DNA of 56,377 nt from Thiotrichaceae bacterium (GCA_011391085.1 JAABRD010000034.1:1-56377), one strand, 5' to 3'. Numbered from the stretch's first letter, positions 24,058-33,508 are shown. Made by a program: numbers and translations. The notes: generated by a model from the sequence alone, not told the origin.

Positions 24058-24510
24058 ATGATTCCACTAACCGAACTAGAACAAGTTGCCAAAGCCAGAC
24101 TAGCAGATGCCCTCCTCCTCGCTATGTATGATAGATATGATGGGGCAGTCTATCTGTGTGGCTATGCCGTGGAAATTGCGTTTAAAGTAAGAATTTGCAA
24201 AGATAACGGATTATCTAGTTTTCCAGAAAATAATGCCGAGTTTAACCAAACTTCACTTAGCTTTCAGCATGGAGGTATTCCCTATCCCCTCACTAAGTTG
24301 AAAACACATGAATTGGTAAAATTAGCTAATTTTTGTGATTTCTGGAATGCCTTGTTAAGGCAAAATGGAGGGAGTTGTTCTTATGACTTTTTCCTCCTTC
24401 GTTCAAATTGGAACAGTGAACTTCGTTACAAACAAATTGGCGGAATCTCTTTAACAAAGGCTTGTCAAATGATAGAATCTGCCGAACATCTACTTTCCGT
24501 GTTATTATGA
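24058..24510 (+). CDS. HEPN-like protein, first gene of a two-gene module
   Basis: 150 residues from ATG 24058 (a GTG at 24025 would add 11). The early block ADALLLAMYDRYDGAVYLCGYAVEIAFKVRIC is the recognised signature of small HEPN proteins in bacteria and cyanobacteria. A clear Rx4-6H pair is not evident; KLKTHELVKL is the nearest His motif, so catalytic status is uncertain. It overlaps the next gene by four bases (ATGA). The pair has the layout of a HEPN-type toxin-antitoxin or of a HEPN protein with its accessory. Confidence 0.65.
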   Translation: MIPLTELEQVAKARLADALLLAMYDRYDGAVYLCGYAVEIAFKVRICKDNGLSSFPENNAEFNQTSLSFQHGGIPYPLTKLKTHELVKLANFCDFWNALLRQNGGSCSYDFFLLRSNWNSELRYKQIGGISLTKACQMIESAEHLLSVLL

Positions 24511-25016
24511 AACAGACTTTCATCACCCAACTCAAAACCGTTGAACGTACTTTAGCTGCTAAATATGGTGAATTTACTTTATTTTGTCTAGTGGAACTAG
24601 AAGAAGTGCAAGGCGTTTGGGATGTCATTGCGTCCGCTAACTGGTTACCTCTACCTGAAGACGAAATGGAGGCCATTAAGTTAATCGGAGACTGCATCTA
24701 TAAAACTTTGGAGAGTAACAATTTGGGTCAACTGTCAACGATTGTTGTCCTCCAACCCAATGAACCGTTTGTTCAAGAAGTCCTCAATTTGACGCCGTTC
24801 AAACGAGAGTTTGTGAATCTCCAAATCTATGGACTAGAGATAAAACATTTGCATATTTTGGCCCGCCCCGGGCACCTTGACAGAGAGTTAAAGCAACGAG
24901 AGTTATTGCGCTGTTTGGAGGATTCCGTGACTTCTGGGACGATAACGGTTGATGACCTCGAAAGTTTTCTCCACTCCAAACAGCCTTCGTCAGTGAAACC
25001 GCATCTGGAAGTGTAG
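24507..25016 (+). CDS. Unknown protein coupled to the HEPN-like gene
   Basis: 169 residues from the overlapping ATG 24507. Looks globular alpha/beta: KYGEFTLFCLVELEEVQGVWDVIASANWL then EAIKLIGDCIYKTL and a run of strands around LSTIVVLQP. The C-terminal part is acidic and helical (LLRCLEDSVTSGTITVDDLE). No nucleotidyltransferase GSxxxGxxxxxSDxD motif is seen, so it is not an ordinary MNT antitoxin. No family recognised. Translational coupling is the best clue to joint function. Confidence 0.55.
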   Translation: MKQTFITQLKTVERTLAAKYGEFTLFCLVELEEVQGVWDVIASANWLPLPEDEMEAIKLIGDCIYKTLESNNLGQLSTIVVLQPNEPFVQEVLNLTPFKREFVNLQIYGLEIKHLHILARPGHLDRELKQRELLRCLEDSVTSGTITVDDLESFLHSKQPSSVKPHLEV

Positions 25017-25019
25017 ATG

Positions 25020-25079
25020 CTAAAAGTCCACAGCGCAGCTTTGCCAAGTCACGGACAAAGCGACGCTTTGGACTCCAGA
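25020..25079. repeat. AGTCCACAGC...GCTTTGGACTCC repeat
   Basis: Degenerate GGAGTCCAAAGC-family palindrome (GCAGCTTTGCC...GACGCTTTGGACTCC) between the convergent HEPN module and antiporter gene. Confidence 0.6.
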
Positions 25080-25093
25080 GAAACCCAGCAAAC

Positions 25094-27589
25094 TTAATGC
25101 CTTGCCCCTCTGGCCAGACACATTGCCCGCACCTTCTCAAAATCCTCGCGTCGCAATTCATAGAGAGAACAAGGAGTCACAGCGCGATAAGAGGTCGTAT
25201 GATAATGCTGGAGACCTGATAGCATCTCGTCACCTAAAAAATCGCCTGCCATTAAGGTCGCCACATCCAAGTCTTGACCATTTGAGAGACGCGAAACCCT
25301 GACAACGCCGTAAGCAATGAGAAACAGAGAATCATTCCGGTCCCCTTCTTTAACAAGAATGTCATTGGCTGACCGCGTGTGGCTATGAAGATAGGGGAGA
25401 ATCTTGGTGGAACATTCTTCTACCGAAATATTTTTAAAAAAAGCAACGTTACGTAGCAAGTGAAGCGGTTCTAAACGCAGATGGGCAATCGCATCCCAAG
25501 TGGCATTGTGTGGATAAAATTGGATTGATAACTCGTCTATCATGGCGTAGGCCAGTCCCGCAGGTAAAAAACCTGCCTGCGCTTGTTCTGACAGTGCTTC
25601 CCGTTGGGCATGTAAAATCAAACGTTCCGCCAATTTTTCTTGCATAGCGGTGACAAATTCAGCAAAATGTTCCGTTGTGTTATCAATTCGCGCCCGGGCC
25701 GAATCATGCCAACGACGGTAGTGAGAACGGATTTTTTCAACAATGTGTGGACGAATCTGGTGACGGCTTGCAATCTCATCTAGGCGGCTTAAAATGTAAA
25801 GATTGCCTTGATGGCGTCCCCAGGCTTCTTCATAATCGCTGGCTGTGCGTAACGCCCGTAAGTGACTCACCCAGCGGCGCCCTTTGGGCAGATGTTCCAT
25901 TACTCTCCAAAGTAATTTGGAGAGAGAGAACGGACCTTGAAAATGCAATGTGAATTTGAGTAAGTGACCCTCGTGACGAATCGCTTCGCTTTGTAAATCA
26001 ATGGAGTAAGTTAAGTTACGATAAGCCCGTTCAGATAAATGTCCCTTGATAAACATTTCTTGATACAACGTTTTCTCGGTAGCAAACACACGCAGAAAGA
26101 GGAGGCGTTGTTCGGTTCCCGGGTCCAGTGCTTGTTCACGTAACGCCGACAGTGATTGACGAGTTTCACGAATGCTATGTTCGTAATGTTGACACTCACG
26201 TTCTGCCAGGCGGGCGGAAAAGAGTCCACCTTGTTGAAATTCCGGGATTCTGCTAAAAGCGCGTTGTTGGGCAGTTAGCATTCCCTCTAAACGTAAGAAG
26301 CGGTCTATTAAGGAAGGTTGATCCAGTCCCAATTTCTGGATTAGCGCGGGAAGTGTCAACCCTTGCACGAGGCTACTGAACAATATCAAAAAGGTGACGA
26401 GAACCAGAAAGGTGTCATGGTGTGGAAAGTAGCCAAGTCCGAAGAGTATGGCCAGGGACACTGCACCACGTAAGCTACCCCAATACATCAGTGTGTAAGA
26501 ATGCCAACCCAAATGTTTTTGATGCGGGAACCAGGCCAGGAGGGGAAGGATACCATAGACAACCAGGGCGCGGGTGAATAACAAAATGAGAAGGGTCATG
26601 CCAAGTAATTCCCAAATCTGAAATGAAGTGGTCACCGAAAGGTCGATAGTCAAACCTGTGATGAGAAAAATCAAGGCTGCCGATAGGTGGGCTAGATATT
26701 CCCAAAATTTGGCCAGTGGCGGCGTAGCAGAGGAGATGGGGGCACTGTGACTGGTCTGCGGCACCGTGGGCGGAGAATATCGTGACAGAGTGAGTCCGGC
26801 GGCAATGGTGGCCATAATACCACTGAGTTGTAACCATTCTTCGGTCAGTAAATAGGTGCCATACACTAAAATGAGGGTGAGAGAAATCTCCATAAAAGTG
26901 TCTCGTTCCACTTGTTTTAATAAATAACTGGTACCCCAGGCAGCCAGCCAACCTATTAGCAGGCCACCTGTCATTTGCCAGACGAAAATTTCCCATTGTT
27001 CCCAGAGTGTCGACAGTGGGAATGAATCTATAATAACCAGGGCGAATAAACTTTTGGCCGCGACCATCGCGGTGGCATTGTTGAAAAGACTTTCTCCTTG
27101 TATCAAAGTGAGGAAACGTTTAGGCACACTGAGACGCTTGAGTAGGTTGCCTAACAAGTTGAAATCTGTGGCACTGAGGAGGACCGCCAAGAGAAGGGCT
27201 TGGGGAAAAGTAAGAGGCGTGAAGAATTCGAGGAGGAGTCCCATCAGAACTGCGAAGGAGAAGAAACCCAACATGGTCAGCAAAGAGATGGGCAACAACG
27301 TGTAGCGTAATGGGCGGGCGTCCCATTTAAAAGCGGCTTCAAATATTAGAGTGGGAAGAATAATATAAGACACGATTTGTTCAAATTCTTCCCTAGCATT
27401 TGAAAAATCTTCGGTAGCAATAATCTCATTTAGAAATAAACTAGGGAGATGAAATTGATTCAGTAGTATACCCATCAGAATCAGTGCAACGGAAACGGGT
27501 AATATCAGACGTTTGCAAGTAGCCAGCGTGAGGACGGCAATGAGTAATAAACCTAAGAGGTTAGCGATTAATTCGATGATGGAGAACAT
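25094..27589 (-). CDS. CPA1 Na+(K+)/H+ antiporter with cyclic-nucleotide-binding tail
   Basis: 831 residues. The first 430 contain about 12 membrane segments of the NhaP/CPA1 type, with the ion-site segment LSATDFNLLGNLL (D near 140) and ITGLTIDLS. A soluble linker of about 270 residues follows, then a Crp-like cNMP-binding domain at roughly 700-831 (ILVKEGDRNDSLFLIAYGVV, GDFLGDEML), an architecture shared with eukaryotic SOS1-type exchangers. It exchanges Na+ or K+ for H+ at the inner membrane and is probably gated by a nucleotide or by the tail. A heptamer array lies directly upstream of the start codon and leaves no clear ribosome site. Confidence 0.9.
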   Translation of the reverse strand: MFSIIELIANLLGLLLIAVLTLATCKRLILPVSVALILMGILLNQFHLPSLFLNEIIATEDFSNAREEFEQIVSYIILPTLIFEAAFKWDARPLRYTLLPISLLTMLGFFSFAVLMGLLLEFFTPLTFPQALLLAVLLSATDFNLLGNLLKRLSVPKRFLTLIQGESLFNNATAMVAAKSLFALVIIDSFPLSTLWEQWEIFVWQMTGGLLIGWLAAWGTSYLLKQVERDTFMEISLTLILVYGTYLLTEEWLQLSGIMATIAAGLTLSRYSPPTVPQTSHSAPISSATPPLAKFWEYLAHLSAALIFLITGLTIDLSVTTSFQIWELLGMTLLILLFTRALVVYGILPLLAWFPHQKHLGWHSYTLMYWGSLRGAVSLAILFGLGYFPHHDTFLVLVTFLILFSSLVQGLTLPALIQKLGLDQPSLIDRFLRLEGMLTAQQRAFSRIPEFQQGGLFSARLAERECQHYEHSIRETRQSLSALREQALDPGTEQRLLFLRVFATEKTLYQEMFIKGHLSERAYRNLTYSIDLQSEAIRHEGHLLKFTLHFQGPFSLSKLLWRVMEHLPKGRRWVSHLRALRTASDYEEAWGRHQGNLYILSRLDEIASRHQIRPHIVEKIRSHYRRWHDSARARIDNTTEHFAEFVTAMQEKLAERLILHAQREALSEQAQAGFLPAGLAYAMIDELSIQFYPHNATWDAIAHLRLEPLHLLRNVAFFKNISVEECSTKILPYLHSHTRSANDILVKEGDRNDSLFLIAYGVVRVSRLSNGQDLDVATLMAGDFLGDEMLSGLQHYHTTSYRAVTPCSLYELRREDFEKVRAMCLARGARH

Positions 27590-27595
27590 AGGTTC

Positions 27596-27895
27596 TAGTG
27601 GATAGTGGAGAACGGATAGTGGAGAGTGGAGAATGGAGAATGGAGAGTGAAGGATAAATTATACCGGACTAAAGGCTTTAGCCGCAACGCTATTTAAGTT
27701 AAGGAAAAAAGCCCACCGAAATTAATCGACAGGTGGACTAGAGGCTTTAGCCGGTGGGCATAGAACAGAATTGAAATCGCACAGTCCCCACCGGCTAAAG
27801 CCTCTAGTCCACCGCGATTTCAATTCTGTTCTGCACCCCGCCGGCTGAAGCCTCTAGTCCCCCAGATTTTTTCGTCAACTCCTCTCCACTAATAC
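27596..27895. repeat. Heptamer remnants and composite palindromes
   Basis: GTGGATAGTGGAGAACGGATAGTGG units (decayed GGATAGT array, 27599-27655) followed by GGACTAGAGGCTTTAGCCGG modules in both orientations with CCATTAAG-like GCTATTTAAGTTAAGG. Fills the whole gap between the divergently unrelated antiporter and sensor genes; no gene seen. Confidence 0.75.
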
Positions 27896-27897
27896 CG

Positions 27898-29349
27898 CTA
27901 TCTACTCTCCATTAGCGACAAAGTCAATTCCACCACTACCCCAGGCTGGTCCTCCCGATTGCGTAATCGATAATTGCCACCACTGTTCCATACCAGCCTG
28001 GCAATCATGGCTAATCCCAGTCCCATCCCTTTCACTTCTCCTGTAAAATACTTTTCACTTTGATAATAGGGAGTCCACACTTTGTTGAGTTCTTTTTCCA
28101 AGAGACGGCAACCATCGTCGCTAAATTGCAAAAAAATGTTTTGGGGGTCCACAGAAGCGACAGACACTTCTATGACAGGGGTGTTTTTGGGGTGGAATTT
28201 TTTGGAATTGGTGAATAATTCTCGCAGGACTAATTCTATCCCTTGATTAGACAAGTTTAAACTGCGTTTTGCTAAGTTTTCTGGGATAGACACAGTCATG
28301 GCTTTGACAGGTATATCTATTCTGATTTTCTCTAACAATTCCGGTAGCAAAGACAACTCAAACCGATTGTTGAGTTGAAGTAGTTGGGAAGAATCTATAT
28401 AGCGTAGAATCTCCAAAATTTGGTCTTGCAAACGTTTTGCGCTTTCTCTGGCAATTTTTAACAAAGTCTGGGCCCGTTTACTAGATAAATCGATGATTTG
28501 TTCATCTAACATTTGTAAACCGACCAAACCATTTAAAGGGCCGCGTAGTTTATGGGAGACCAGCGTTTGAAAAGTCCACATCTGCTGTTGTAAGTTGAGT
28601 TGTTCACTGACATCTCGTAAATGTAGTAACTGAGTGGTCGTCCGATTGGAAGGCAGTTCTAAAATATCGGCTTGTAACCACAGAGAATGACTTTGACCAG
28701 TTTCAGGACGTACTAAAAAACGCGGAGTGGTGCCAACATTCGAATTAGGCCAATTGGCCCACGCCGCTACCGGTTCCTTCTTATATTGTTGCTTTTCGAC
28801 AAGTTTCAAAAAACTTGCAGGTAGAGAACTGTCTGTCAAGATGCCCAAATAGAAACGCGCACTGGAATTGGCATAGACTATATCATCACTACCGTTTAAT
28901 AACAGATAACCATCATTGGACTGTTCCACTGCCCATTCAAAGCGGGAACGTTCTGCCAATAAATGGCGGTACCGATTGAGGCGGGTAATGGTGCGGATTC
29001 GAATCCGTAACTCATCACCATCAAAAGGTTTACTGATAAAGTCATCGGCGCCAGCATCGATGCCACGGGAACGCGAAACCCGGTCGTTGAAAGCGGTAAT
29101 CAAGATGATGGGGACTTCCGCCAACTTTGGATGTGCCCGCAACCTGGCACAGACTTCTAGCCCATCCATATCGGGCATCACAACGTCTAATAAAATCAGG
29201 TCGGGAATAATCTTCTCAGCCTTGTTTAAAGCCTCTTTTCCACAAGTCGCAAAGGCCAGTTGATACCCTTCAGGGGCCAACAACAGTTCTAACGTTTCGC
29301 GTCCAACTTCTTGGTCGTCAACTATTAATACACAGCTTTTATTGTTCAT
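27898..29349 (-). CDS. Response regulator/histidine kinase hybrid
   Basis: 483 residues. Order: receiver domain 5-125 with D11, D12, the phospho-acceptor D55 in LILLDVVMPDMDG and K near 107 (ISKPFDGDEL); PAS-like domain about 140-255 (FEWAVEQSNDGYLLLNGSDD); dimerisation/phosphotransfer helix with H in LVSHKLRGPLNGL; HATPase domain with ELFTNSKKF, FSDDGCR and GMGLGLAMI. A receiver-first kinase of this kind passes signals from an upstream kinase. No membrane segment, so cytoplasmic. The frame extends upstream to 29472 through a repeat; the start at 29349 gives the normal receiver beginning (NNKSCVLIVDD). No target regulator nearby. Confidence 0.9.
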   Translation of the reverse strand: MNNKSCVLIVDDQEVGRETLELLLAPEGYQLAFATCGKEALNKAEKIIPDLILLDVVMPDMDGLEVCARLRAHPKLAEVPIILITAFNDRVSRSRGIDAGADDFISKPFDGDELRIRIRTITRLNRYRHLLAERSRFEWAVEQSNDGYLLLNGSDDIVYANSSARFYLGILTDSSLPASFLKLVEKQQYKKEPVAAWANWPNSNVGTTPRFLVRPETGQSHSLWLQADILELPSNRTTTQLLHLRDVSEQLNLQQQMWTFQTLVSHKLRGPLNGLVGLQMLDEQIIDLSSKRAQTLLKIARESAKRLQDQILEILRYIDSSQLLQLNNRFELSLLPELLEKIRIDIPVKAMTVSIPENLAKRSLNLSNQGIELVLRELFTNSKKFHPKNTPVIEVSVASVDPQNIFLQFSDDGCRLLEKELNKVWTPYYQSEKYFTGEVKGMGLGLAMIARLVWNSGGNYRLRNREDQPGVVVELTLSLMESR

Positions 29350-29440
29350 AGAATTATACAGAGTGCCTGGGGTCAAGGGATCCAACATGAGGAGTTTTGG
29401 ACTCCGCGGAAATATTTGTTTGAGAGACTGTATCATTATA

Positions 29441-29679
29441 TAGTGATATTCCTTTTTGTACCCCCCGTACACGGGGGGTTGGGAGGTACAAAAAGGGGTA
29501 GTGATGCAATCTGGGTGAAATATCGTGCGGTTTCTCTTCGTCTTGAACTGTGATTGAGATGATTAAATGAGGGCTATGAAAGGAGGCTATGACTAATCAG
29601 AGTCCATCTGAAAATCATTCTAATCAGAGTTCAGACAGAGAACCCACATTGCATCACTACCCAAAAGGGAATATTACTA
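29441..29679. mobile_element. Family A MITE interrupted by a family B MITE
   Basis: Ends TAGTGATATTCCTTTTTGTA and, after the inserted element, GGGAATATTACTA; TA on both sides (29439-29440 and 29680-29681). The body is CCCCCCGTACACGGGGGG. Without the inner insertion it would be only about 66 bases long. Confidence 0.75.
29497..29661. mobile_element. Family B MITE nested in the family A element
   Basis: 165 bases from GGTAGTGATGCAATCTGGGT to ACCCACATTGCATCACTACC. Flanked by CAAAAAGG (29489-29496) and CAAAAGGG (29662-29669), an 8-base target duplication with one mismatch. The interior is a long imperfect foldback (CTTGAACTGTGATTGAGATG.../...CTAATCAGAGTTCAGAC) also found at 55234 and 56125. Confidence 0.85.
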
Positions 29680-29732
29680 TACCGCATTTTTAGATAGTGA
29701 AGTCTCTAGTCCAGCGGTGTCTTTAGTGCTTG

Positions 29733-29820
29733 TATAGCAACTCTCACTGGATTGACTATTGTACCGCAAGAAACTTAGTTTCTGTTAAGAATGATACTCA
29801 ATCCAGTGAGATTTGCTATA
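29733..29820. repeat. TATAGCAA...CTCACTGGATTGA inverted repeat
   Basis: Arms TATAGCAACTCTCACTGGAT and ATCCAGTGAGATTTGCTATA enclose a GAAACTTAGTTTC palindrome: one more unrelated foldback, nested around a known small repeat. Confidence 0.7.
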
Positions 29821-29859
29821 TTTATTTTCCATGACTGATGCAACATGACTGGTTTTTTG

Positions 29860-30023
29860 GGTAGTGAGGCAATGTGGGTGAGGTAGGGGCAACCCTTGTG
29901 GTTGCCCTCTCGGCAGGTACGTTGTTACCAGGTAGGGCAACCACAAGGGTTGCCCCTACCAGAAAATCACCCAGAGGGCGACCACAAGGGTTGCCCCTAC
30001 ACCACCCACATTGCCTCACTACC
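29860..30023. mobile_element. Family B MITE with a GGGGCAACCCTTGTGG core
   Basis: 164 bases with ends GGTAGTGAGGCAATGTGGGT and ACCCACATTGCCTCACTACC, bordered by perfect 8-base direct repeats GTTTTTTG (29852-29859 and 30024-30031). The core is made of three TAGGGGCAACCCTTGTGG-type units in both orientations. It lies 60 bases ahead of the next gene. Confidence 0.88.
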
Positions 30024-30083
30024 GTTTTTTGTAAGGTATGATGTTTTAACTACACTCAACTTATAACAGAAAGAAAGGTATTT

Positions 30084-32660
30084 ATGCAACAAACTTATGC
30101 CGTAAATCCTCAAAAAGAGGATAGCAATAACCAATTTTGTTCCTACTATCAGTGTCTGAACGGTATTTTTGACGAAATGTGTCTGAATTCTGAAAAAATA
30201 CGCCCGCACTGGGAAGACATCATGCGTTCTTTGAACATGTTAGGACGGGTCGAACTTGAACGTCGTTGGCAAGAAGCCTACCGGTTATTACGTGACAATG
30301 GCGTCACTTACAACATGTATGGTGACCCGCAAGGACGTGATCGACCTTGGCAATTGGACCCCATTCCCTTGTTAATTTCTAGCCAAGAGTGGAGTAGCAT
30401 TGAACGCGGTCTCATCCAACGTGCAGAACTATTCAGTTTGTTATTAGCAGACCTCTATGGCCCCCGCGAAACGTTACATAAAGGCCTGTTACCCGTCGAA
30501 CTCATTGCCTCCTATCCGGGCTTTTTACGTCCGTGCATGACGATTCAATATCCTCTTCGGCATCGATTAGTGTGGTATGCCATCGACCTAGCCAGAACCG
30601 CCAATGGCCAATGGTGGGCTTTAGCAGACCATACGCAAGCCCCTGCTGGGGCCGGTTATGCCTTAGAAAATCGTTCCATCATGTCACGGGTGTTGCCCAG
30701 CTTGTTTCGCAACTCTCATGTGCATCGCATCTCCCTCTTTTTCCGTACTCTGCGGGCGACGTTAGCCAGTATGTCCACCCGTGAAGACCATCGCATCGTC
30801 TTACTCACCACAGGGCCTGACAATGAAACCTATTTTGAACATGCTTACCTGGCTAAATATCTCGGTTATACCCTAGTTCAAGGGGCCGACTTAATGGTAC
30901 GCGAGGGTAAAGTGCGTCTGAAAACGTTAGGCGGACTGCAACCGGTGGAAGTGATTTTGCGACGCGTTGACGACCTCTTCTGTGACCCTTTAGAACTACA
31001 CCCTGATTCTTATTCAGGTGTAGCAGGACTTCTGCAAGCGGTACGGTTAGGCAATGTAGCCATGGCCAATCCGATTGGGACTGGTCTGTTAGAACACCCT
31101 GGCTTATTGTCTTATTTACCTAAACTCGCTAGATATTTCTTAGATGAAGACCTTCTCATCCCTTCCCCTACCTGTTGGTGGTGTGGGGACCCGCAAGCGC
31201 GTACACATGTATTGGCGAATTTGAACCAATTGGTCATCAAACGCACTAGCTTCCACTCGGGCCAAAAAGCCTCCTTTCGAGGACGCCTCCTGGATTTCAA
31301 ACAAAGTAACCAATTGCGCGACGAAATTCGTGCCCATCCACACTGGTTTGTCGGTTGCCAAGAAGTGGAATATTCCACCACGCCAGTCTTTACCAACGGA
31401 CGTTTTGAACCGCGGCAAATGGTGTTGCGGAGTTTCCTCGTCAGTAGCGAAGATGAACATCGTGTCATGCCAGGCGGCTTAACCCGAGTCTCCTCCAACC
31501 CTGACAGCCCCTTCTTTTCGACCCAAGGGGCCGGCATCAGTAAAGATACCTGGGTATTGGCTTCAGAACCTGAAAGTGAATCGTTGTCACTTCACTCTTT
31601 CAAACAAGCCTTTGTCGCATTTGAAGGAAAACGCGAACTGCCCAGCCGGGTGGCCGAGAACCTCTTCTGGTTGGGACGCTATGCTGAACGGGCTGACTGT
31701 ACGTCGCGATTACTGCGCACCGTCTTATTGTATCTTGCAGAACCGTATGAGTTTGCCAATTTTGAACGGCGTCCCTGTTTGCATAGCCTGTTACGGGCCG
31801 TCACCTTGTTGACAGAAACCCATCCTGGCTTTATTGGCACCGGGGCCCAGGCCAAACTAGAGGCGCCTGAAAGTGAATTACTCTCCGTGTTTTTAGACCA
31901 AAATCGGATAGGTAGCTTATCCTCCACCTTACGCTTTCTCCTCAATGCGGCCAAATCGGTACGGGATCGAATTTCTCCTGATATATGGCGAGTCATCACC
32001 GACATTGATGACCAGTTACAAACCATGCAACGTGAAGCCTCGATACGACCCAGTGAAGCCCTGGCAGGATTGGATAATTTGATTCTCGCCCTGGCCGCCT
32101 TTGCAGGGTTAAGCATAGAAAACATGACTCATGGACAAGGTTGGCTATTTCTCATGATTGGACGCCGTTTAGAACGTGCGGTCCACCTCACCGGCCTGTT
32201 TCATGCCACATTGACTACCATCACCGCTGAGGAGACGGTGTTATTGGAAAATCTACTTAGCGTCACCGACAGCTTGTTAAGCTATCGTCGCTATTATCGT
32301 TCGCAACCAGAATCTCATGCCACTTTGGAACTGATTTTACGCAGTGAAAGTAACCCACGTTCCTTGGGATACCAGCTAGTTCGCTTGACCACCGACATTG
32401 CCGAACTGCCACGGAATGAAATTGAACCCTATCGTACTTCCGAAGAACGTCTCATTTTAGAGGCATTGACTCAATTACGACTGGCAGACATGGAAAAATT
32501 AGCCCAACCCACGGACCGATATTTTCGTAAAGAGTTGGAACAGTTGTTAACTGACTTGGGCAAATTGTTGCCCAAACTCTCGGATGCCCTTACTCATAGT
32601 CACTTCAGTCATGCCGACCAGCCACGTCAATTGGTGCAATTGGGGATGGAAGTAGATTAA
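30084..32660 (+). CDS. Circularly permuted ATP-grasp/alpha-E fusion protein
   Basis: 858 residues combining what are usually separate genes. Residues about 60-480 are the circularly permuted ATP-grasp domain (DUF404/DUF407; RPWQLDPIPLLIS, ADHTQAPAGAGYALENR, TTGPDNETYFEHAYLAKYLG); residues about 520-850 are the alpha-helical alpha-E/DUF403 domain (RVAENLFWLGRYAERADCTSRLLR). In other genomes these genes sit with transglutaminase-like proteases and are proposed to make or attach a peptide; none is adjacent here. AGAAAGG precedes the ATG. The exact substrate is not known for the family. Confidence 0.9.
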   Translation: MQQTYAVNPQKEDSNNQFCSYYQCLNGIFDEMCLNSEKIRPHWEDIMRSLNMLGRVELERRWQEAYRLLRDNGVTYNMYGDPQGRDRPWQLDPIPLLISSQEWSSIERGLIQRAELFSLLLADLYGPRETLHKGLLPVELIASYPGFLRPCMTIQYPLRHRLVWYAIDLARTANGQWWALADHTQAPAGAGYALENRSIMSRVLPSLFRNSHVHRISLFFRTLRATLASMSTREDHRIVLLTTGPDNETYFEHAYLAKYLGYTLVQGADLMVREGKVRLKTLGGLQPVEVILRRVDDLFCDPLELHPDSYSGVAGLLQAVRLGNVAMANPIGTGLLEHPGLLSYLPKLARYFLDEDLLIPSPTCWWCGDPQARTHVLANLNQLVIKRTSFHSGQKASFRGRLLDFKQSNQLRDEIRAHPHWFVGCQEVEYSTTPVFTNGRFEPRQMVLRSFLVSSEDEHRVMPGGLTRVSSNPDSPFFSTQGAGISKDTWVLASEPESESLSLHSFKQAFVAFEGKRELPSRVAENLFWLGRYAERADCTSRLLRTVLLYLAEPYEFANFERRPCLHSLLRAVTLLTETHPGFIGTGAQAKLEAPESELLSVFLDQNRIGSLSSTLRFLLNAAKSVRDRISPDIWRVITDIDDQLQTMQREASIRPSEALAGLDNLILALAAFAGLSIENMTHGQGWLFLMIGRRLERAVHLTGLFHATLTTITAEETVLLENLLSVTDSLLSYRRYYRSQPESHATLELILRSESNPRSLGYQLVRLTTDIAELPRNEIEPYRTSEERLILEALTQLRLADMEKLAQPTDRYFRKELEQLLTDLGKLLPKLSDALTHSHFSHADQPRQLVQLGMEVD

Positions 32661-32677
32661 ACACCGGCCAATTAAAC

Positions 32678-32804
32678 TAGGACTTACGCACTCACCCCAC
32701 CCCAACCCTCCCCGCACACAGGGAGGGAGTCATTCTCCCCCCGCGTGCGGGGGGCTAGGGGGGTGTCAAATCAACGAGTTACCAAAACAGTTGCGTAAGT
32801 CCTG
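32678..32804. mobile_element. Family C MITE (AGGACTTACGCA ends), 5-bp duplication
   Basis: 127 bases from TAGGACTTACGCACTCACCC to GCGTAAGTCCTG, with a GC-rich CCCCGCACACAGGG / CCCCCGCGTGCGGGGGG centre. Flanked by TAAAC (32673-32677 and 32805-32809). Confidence 0.8.
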
Positions 32805-32818
32805 TAAACAATTATACA

Positions 32819-32896
32819 CCAGGAGTCAATCATACACCAGGAGTTCAAAGCGCAGCCTTAAACTTCTGGTCGTATTAACGCTTTGGACTTCTAGTC
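32819..32896. repeat. GGAGTCCAAAGC-type palindrome overlapping the yhbY end
   Basis: ACACCAGGAGTTCAAAGCGC...AACGCTTTGGACTTCTAG. The right arm encodes the last residues and stop codon of yhbY. Confidence 0.7.
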
Positions 32897-33177
32897 GTGT
32901 GGGCCTCGGTAGGCCGGGGACGATACAACACACTAATCCGACCAATCAGTTGCACTAACTGGGCCCCCGTAGTTTGACAAAGTTCTTCAGTTATCAAACG
33001 CCGGTCTGCCCGTTCCGCCCCTGCAATACTGACTTTAATCAATTCATGGTCTTCCAAAGCACGGTTTAATTCGGCTAACAAATTGTCTGTGATACCCTTT
33101 TCACCTACCATGACGACAGGTTTCAAATGATGGGCGCGGCTACGAAAGGTACGAACTTGGTGAGGTGTTAATAACAT
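32875..33177 (-). CDS. yhbY: YhbY-type RNA-binding CRM protein
   Basis: 100 residues of a single CRM domain, associated with pre-50S ribosome assembly. Start LTPHQVRTFRSRAHHLKPVV, the RNA-binding loop VGEKGIT (GxxG), LIKVSI and GRISVLYRP are all family features. The C-terminus TTRSPKR is encoded by a dispersed palindrome and is nearly the same as the end of the unrelated gene at 49615. Orientation is opposite to its neighbours; the usual partner ftsH or rlmE is absent. Confidence 0.93.
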   Translation of the reverse strand: MLLTPHQVRTFRSRAHHLKPVVMVGEKGITDNLLAELNRALEDHELIKVSIAGAERADRRLITEELCQTTGAQLVQLIGRISVLYRPRPTEAHTTRSPKR

Positions 33178-33226
33178 ATAATATTTGAACCGATTTCCAA
33201 ATGATAAAAAATGGAAAATGAATTTA

Positions 33227-33366
33227 GGTGGACGAAAGGCTTCCGCCGGTGGAGTGGAGACTTACGCCGGTGGACTTACGGCTTCCGCCGGCCGGCGGTC
33301 GGCACACTCCATATCTCAAAAGTGGGAAGCGCCTACTGCCAACCGGCTAAAGCCTCCACTCCACCG
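33227..33366. repeat. GGAGTGGAG/CTCCACTCC palindromic repeat variant
   Basis: Multiple GGTGGAC.AAGGCTTCCGCCGG left units and one CCGGCTAAAGCCTCCACTCC right arm, with the inner GGCGGTCGGCACACTCCAT.../...AAGCGCCTACTGCC pair that also marks the copies at 51436 and 55942. Confidence 0.75.
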
Positions 33367-33508
33367 TCCCTCATTTTTCATCTTCCATTTTCTATCAATC
33401 CAACCTACGTGACTGAAGATAGGTGGGTTACGCTACCGTGCCTAACCCACCTGATTTTGCAATTTAATTGCGTACTTAGTTTGACGATGTTGTTGTAGAA
33501 TGGGTTAA

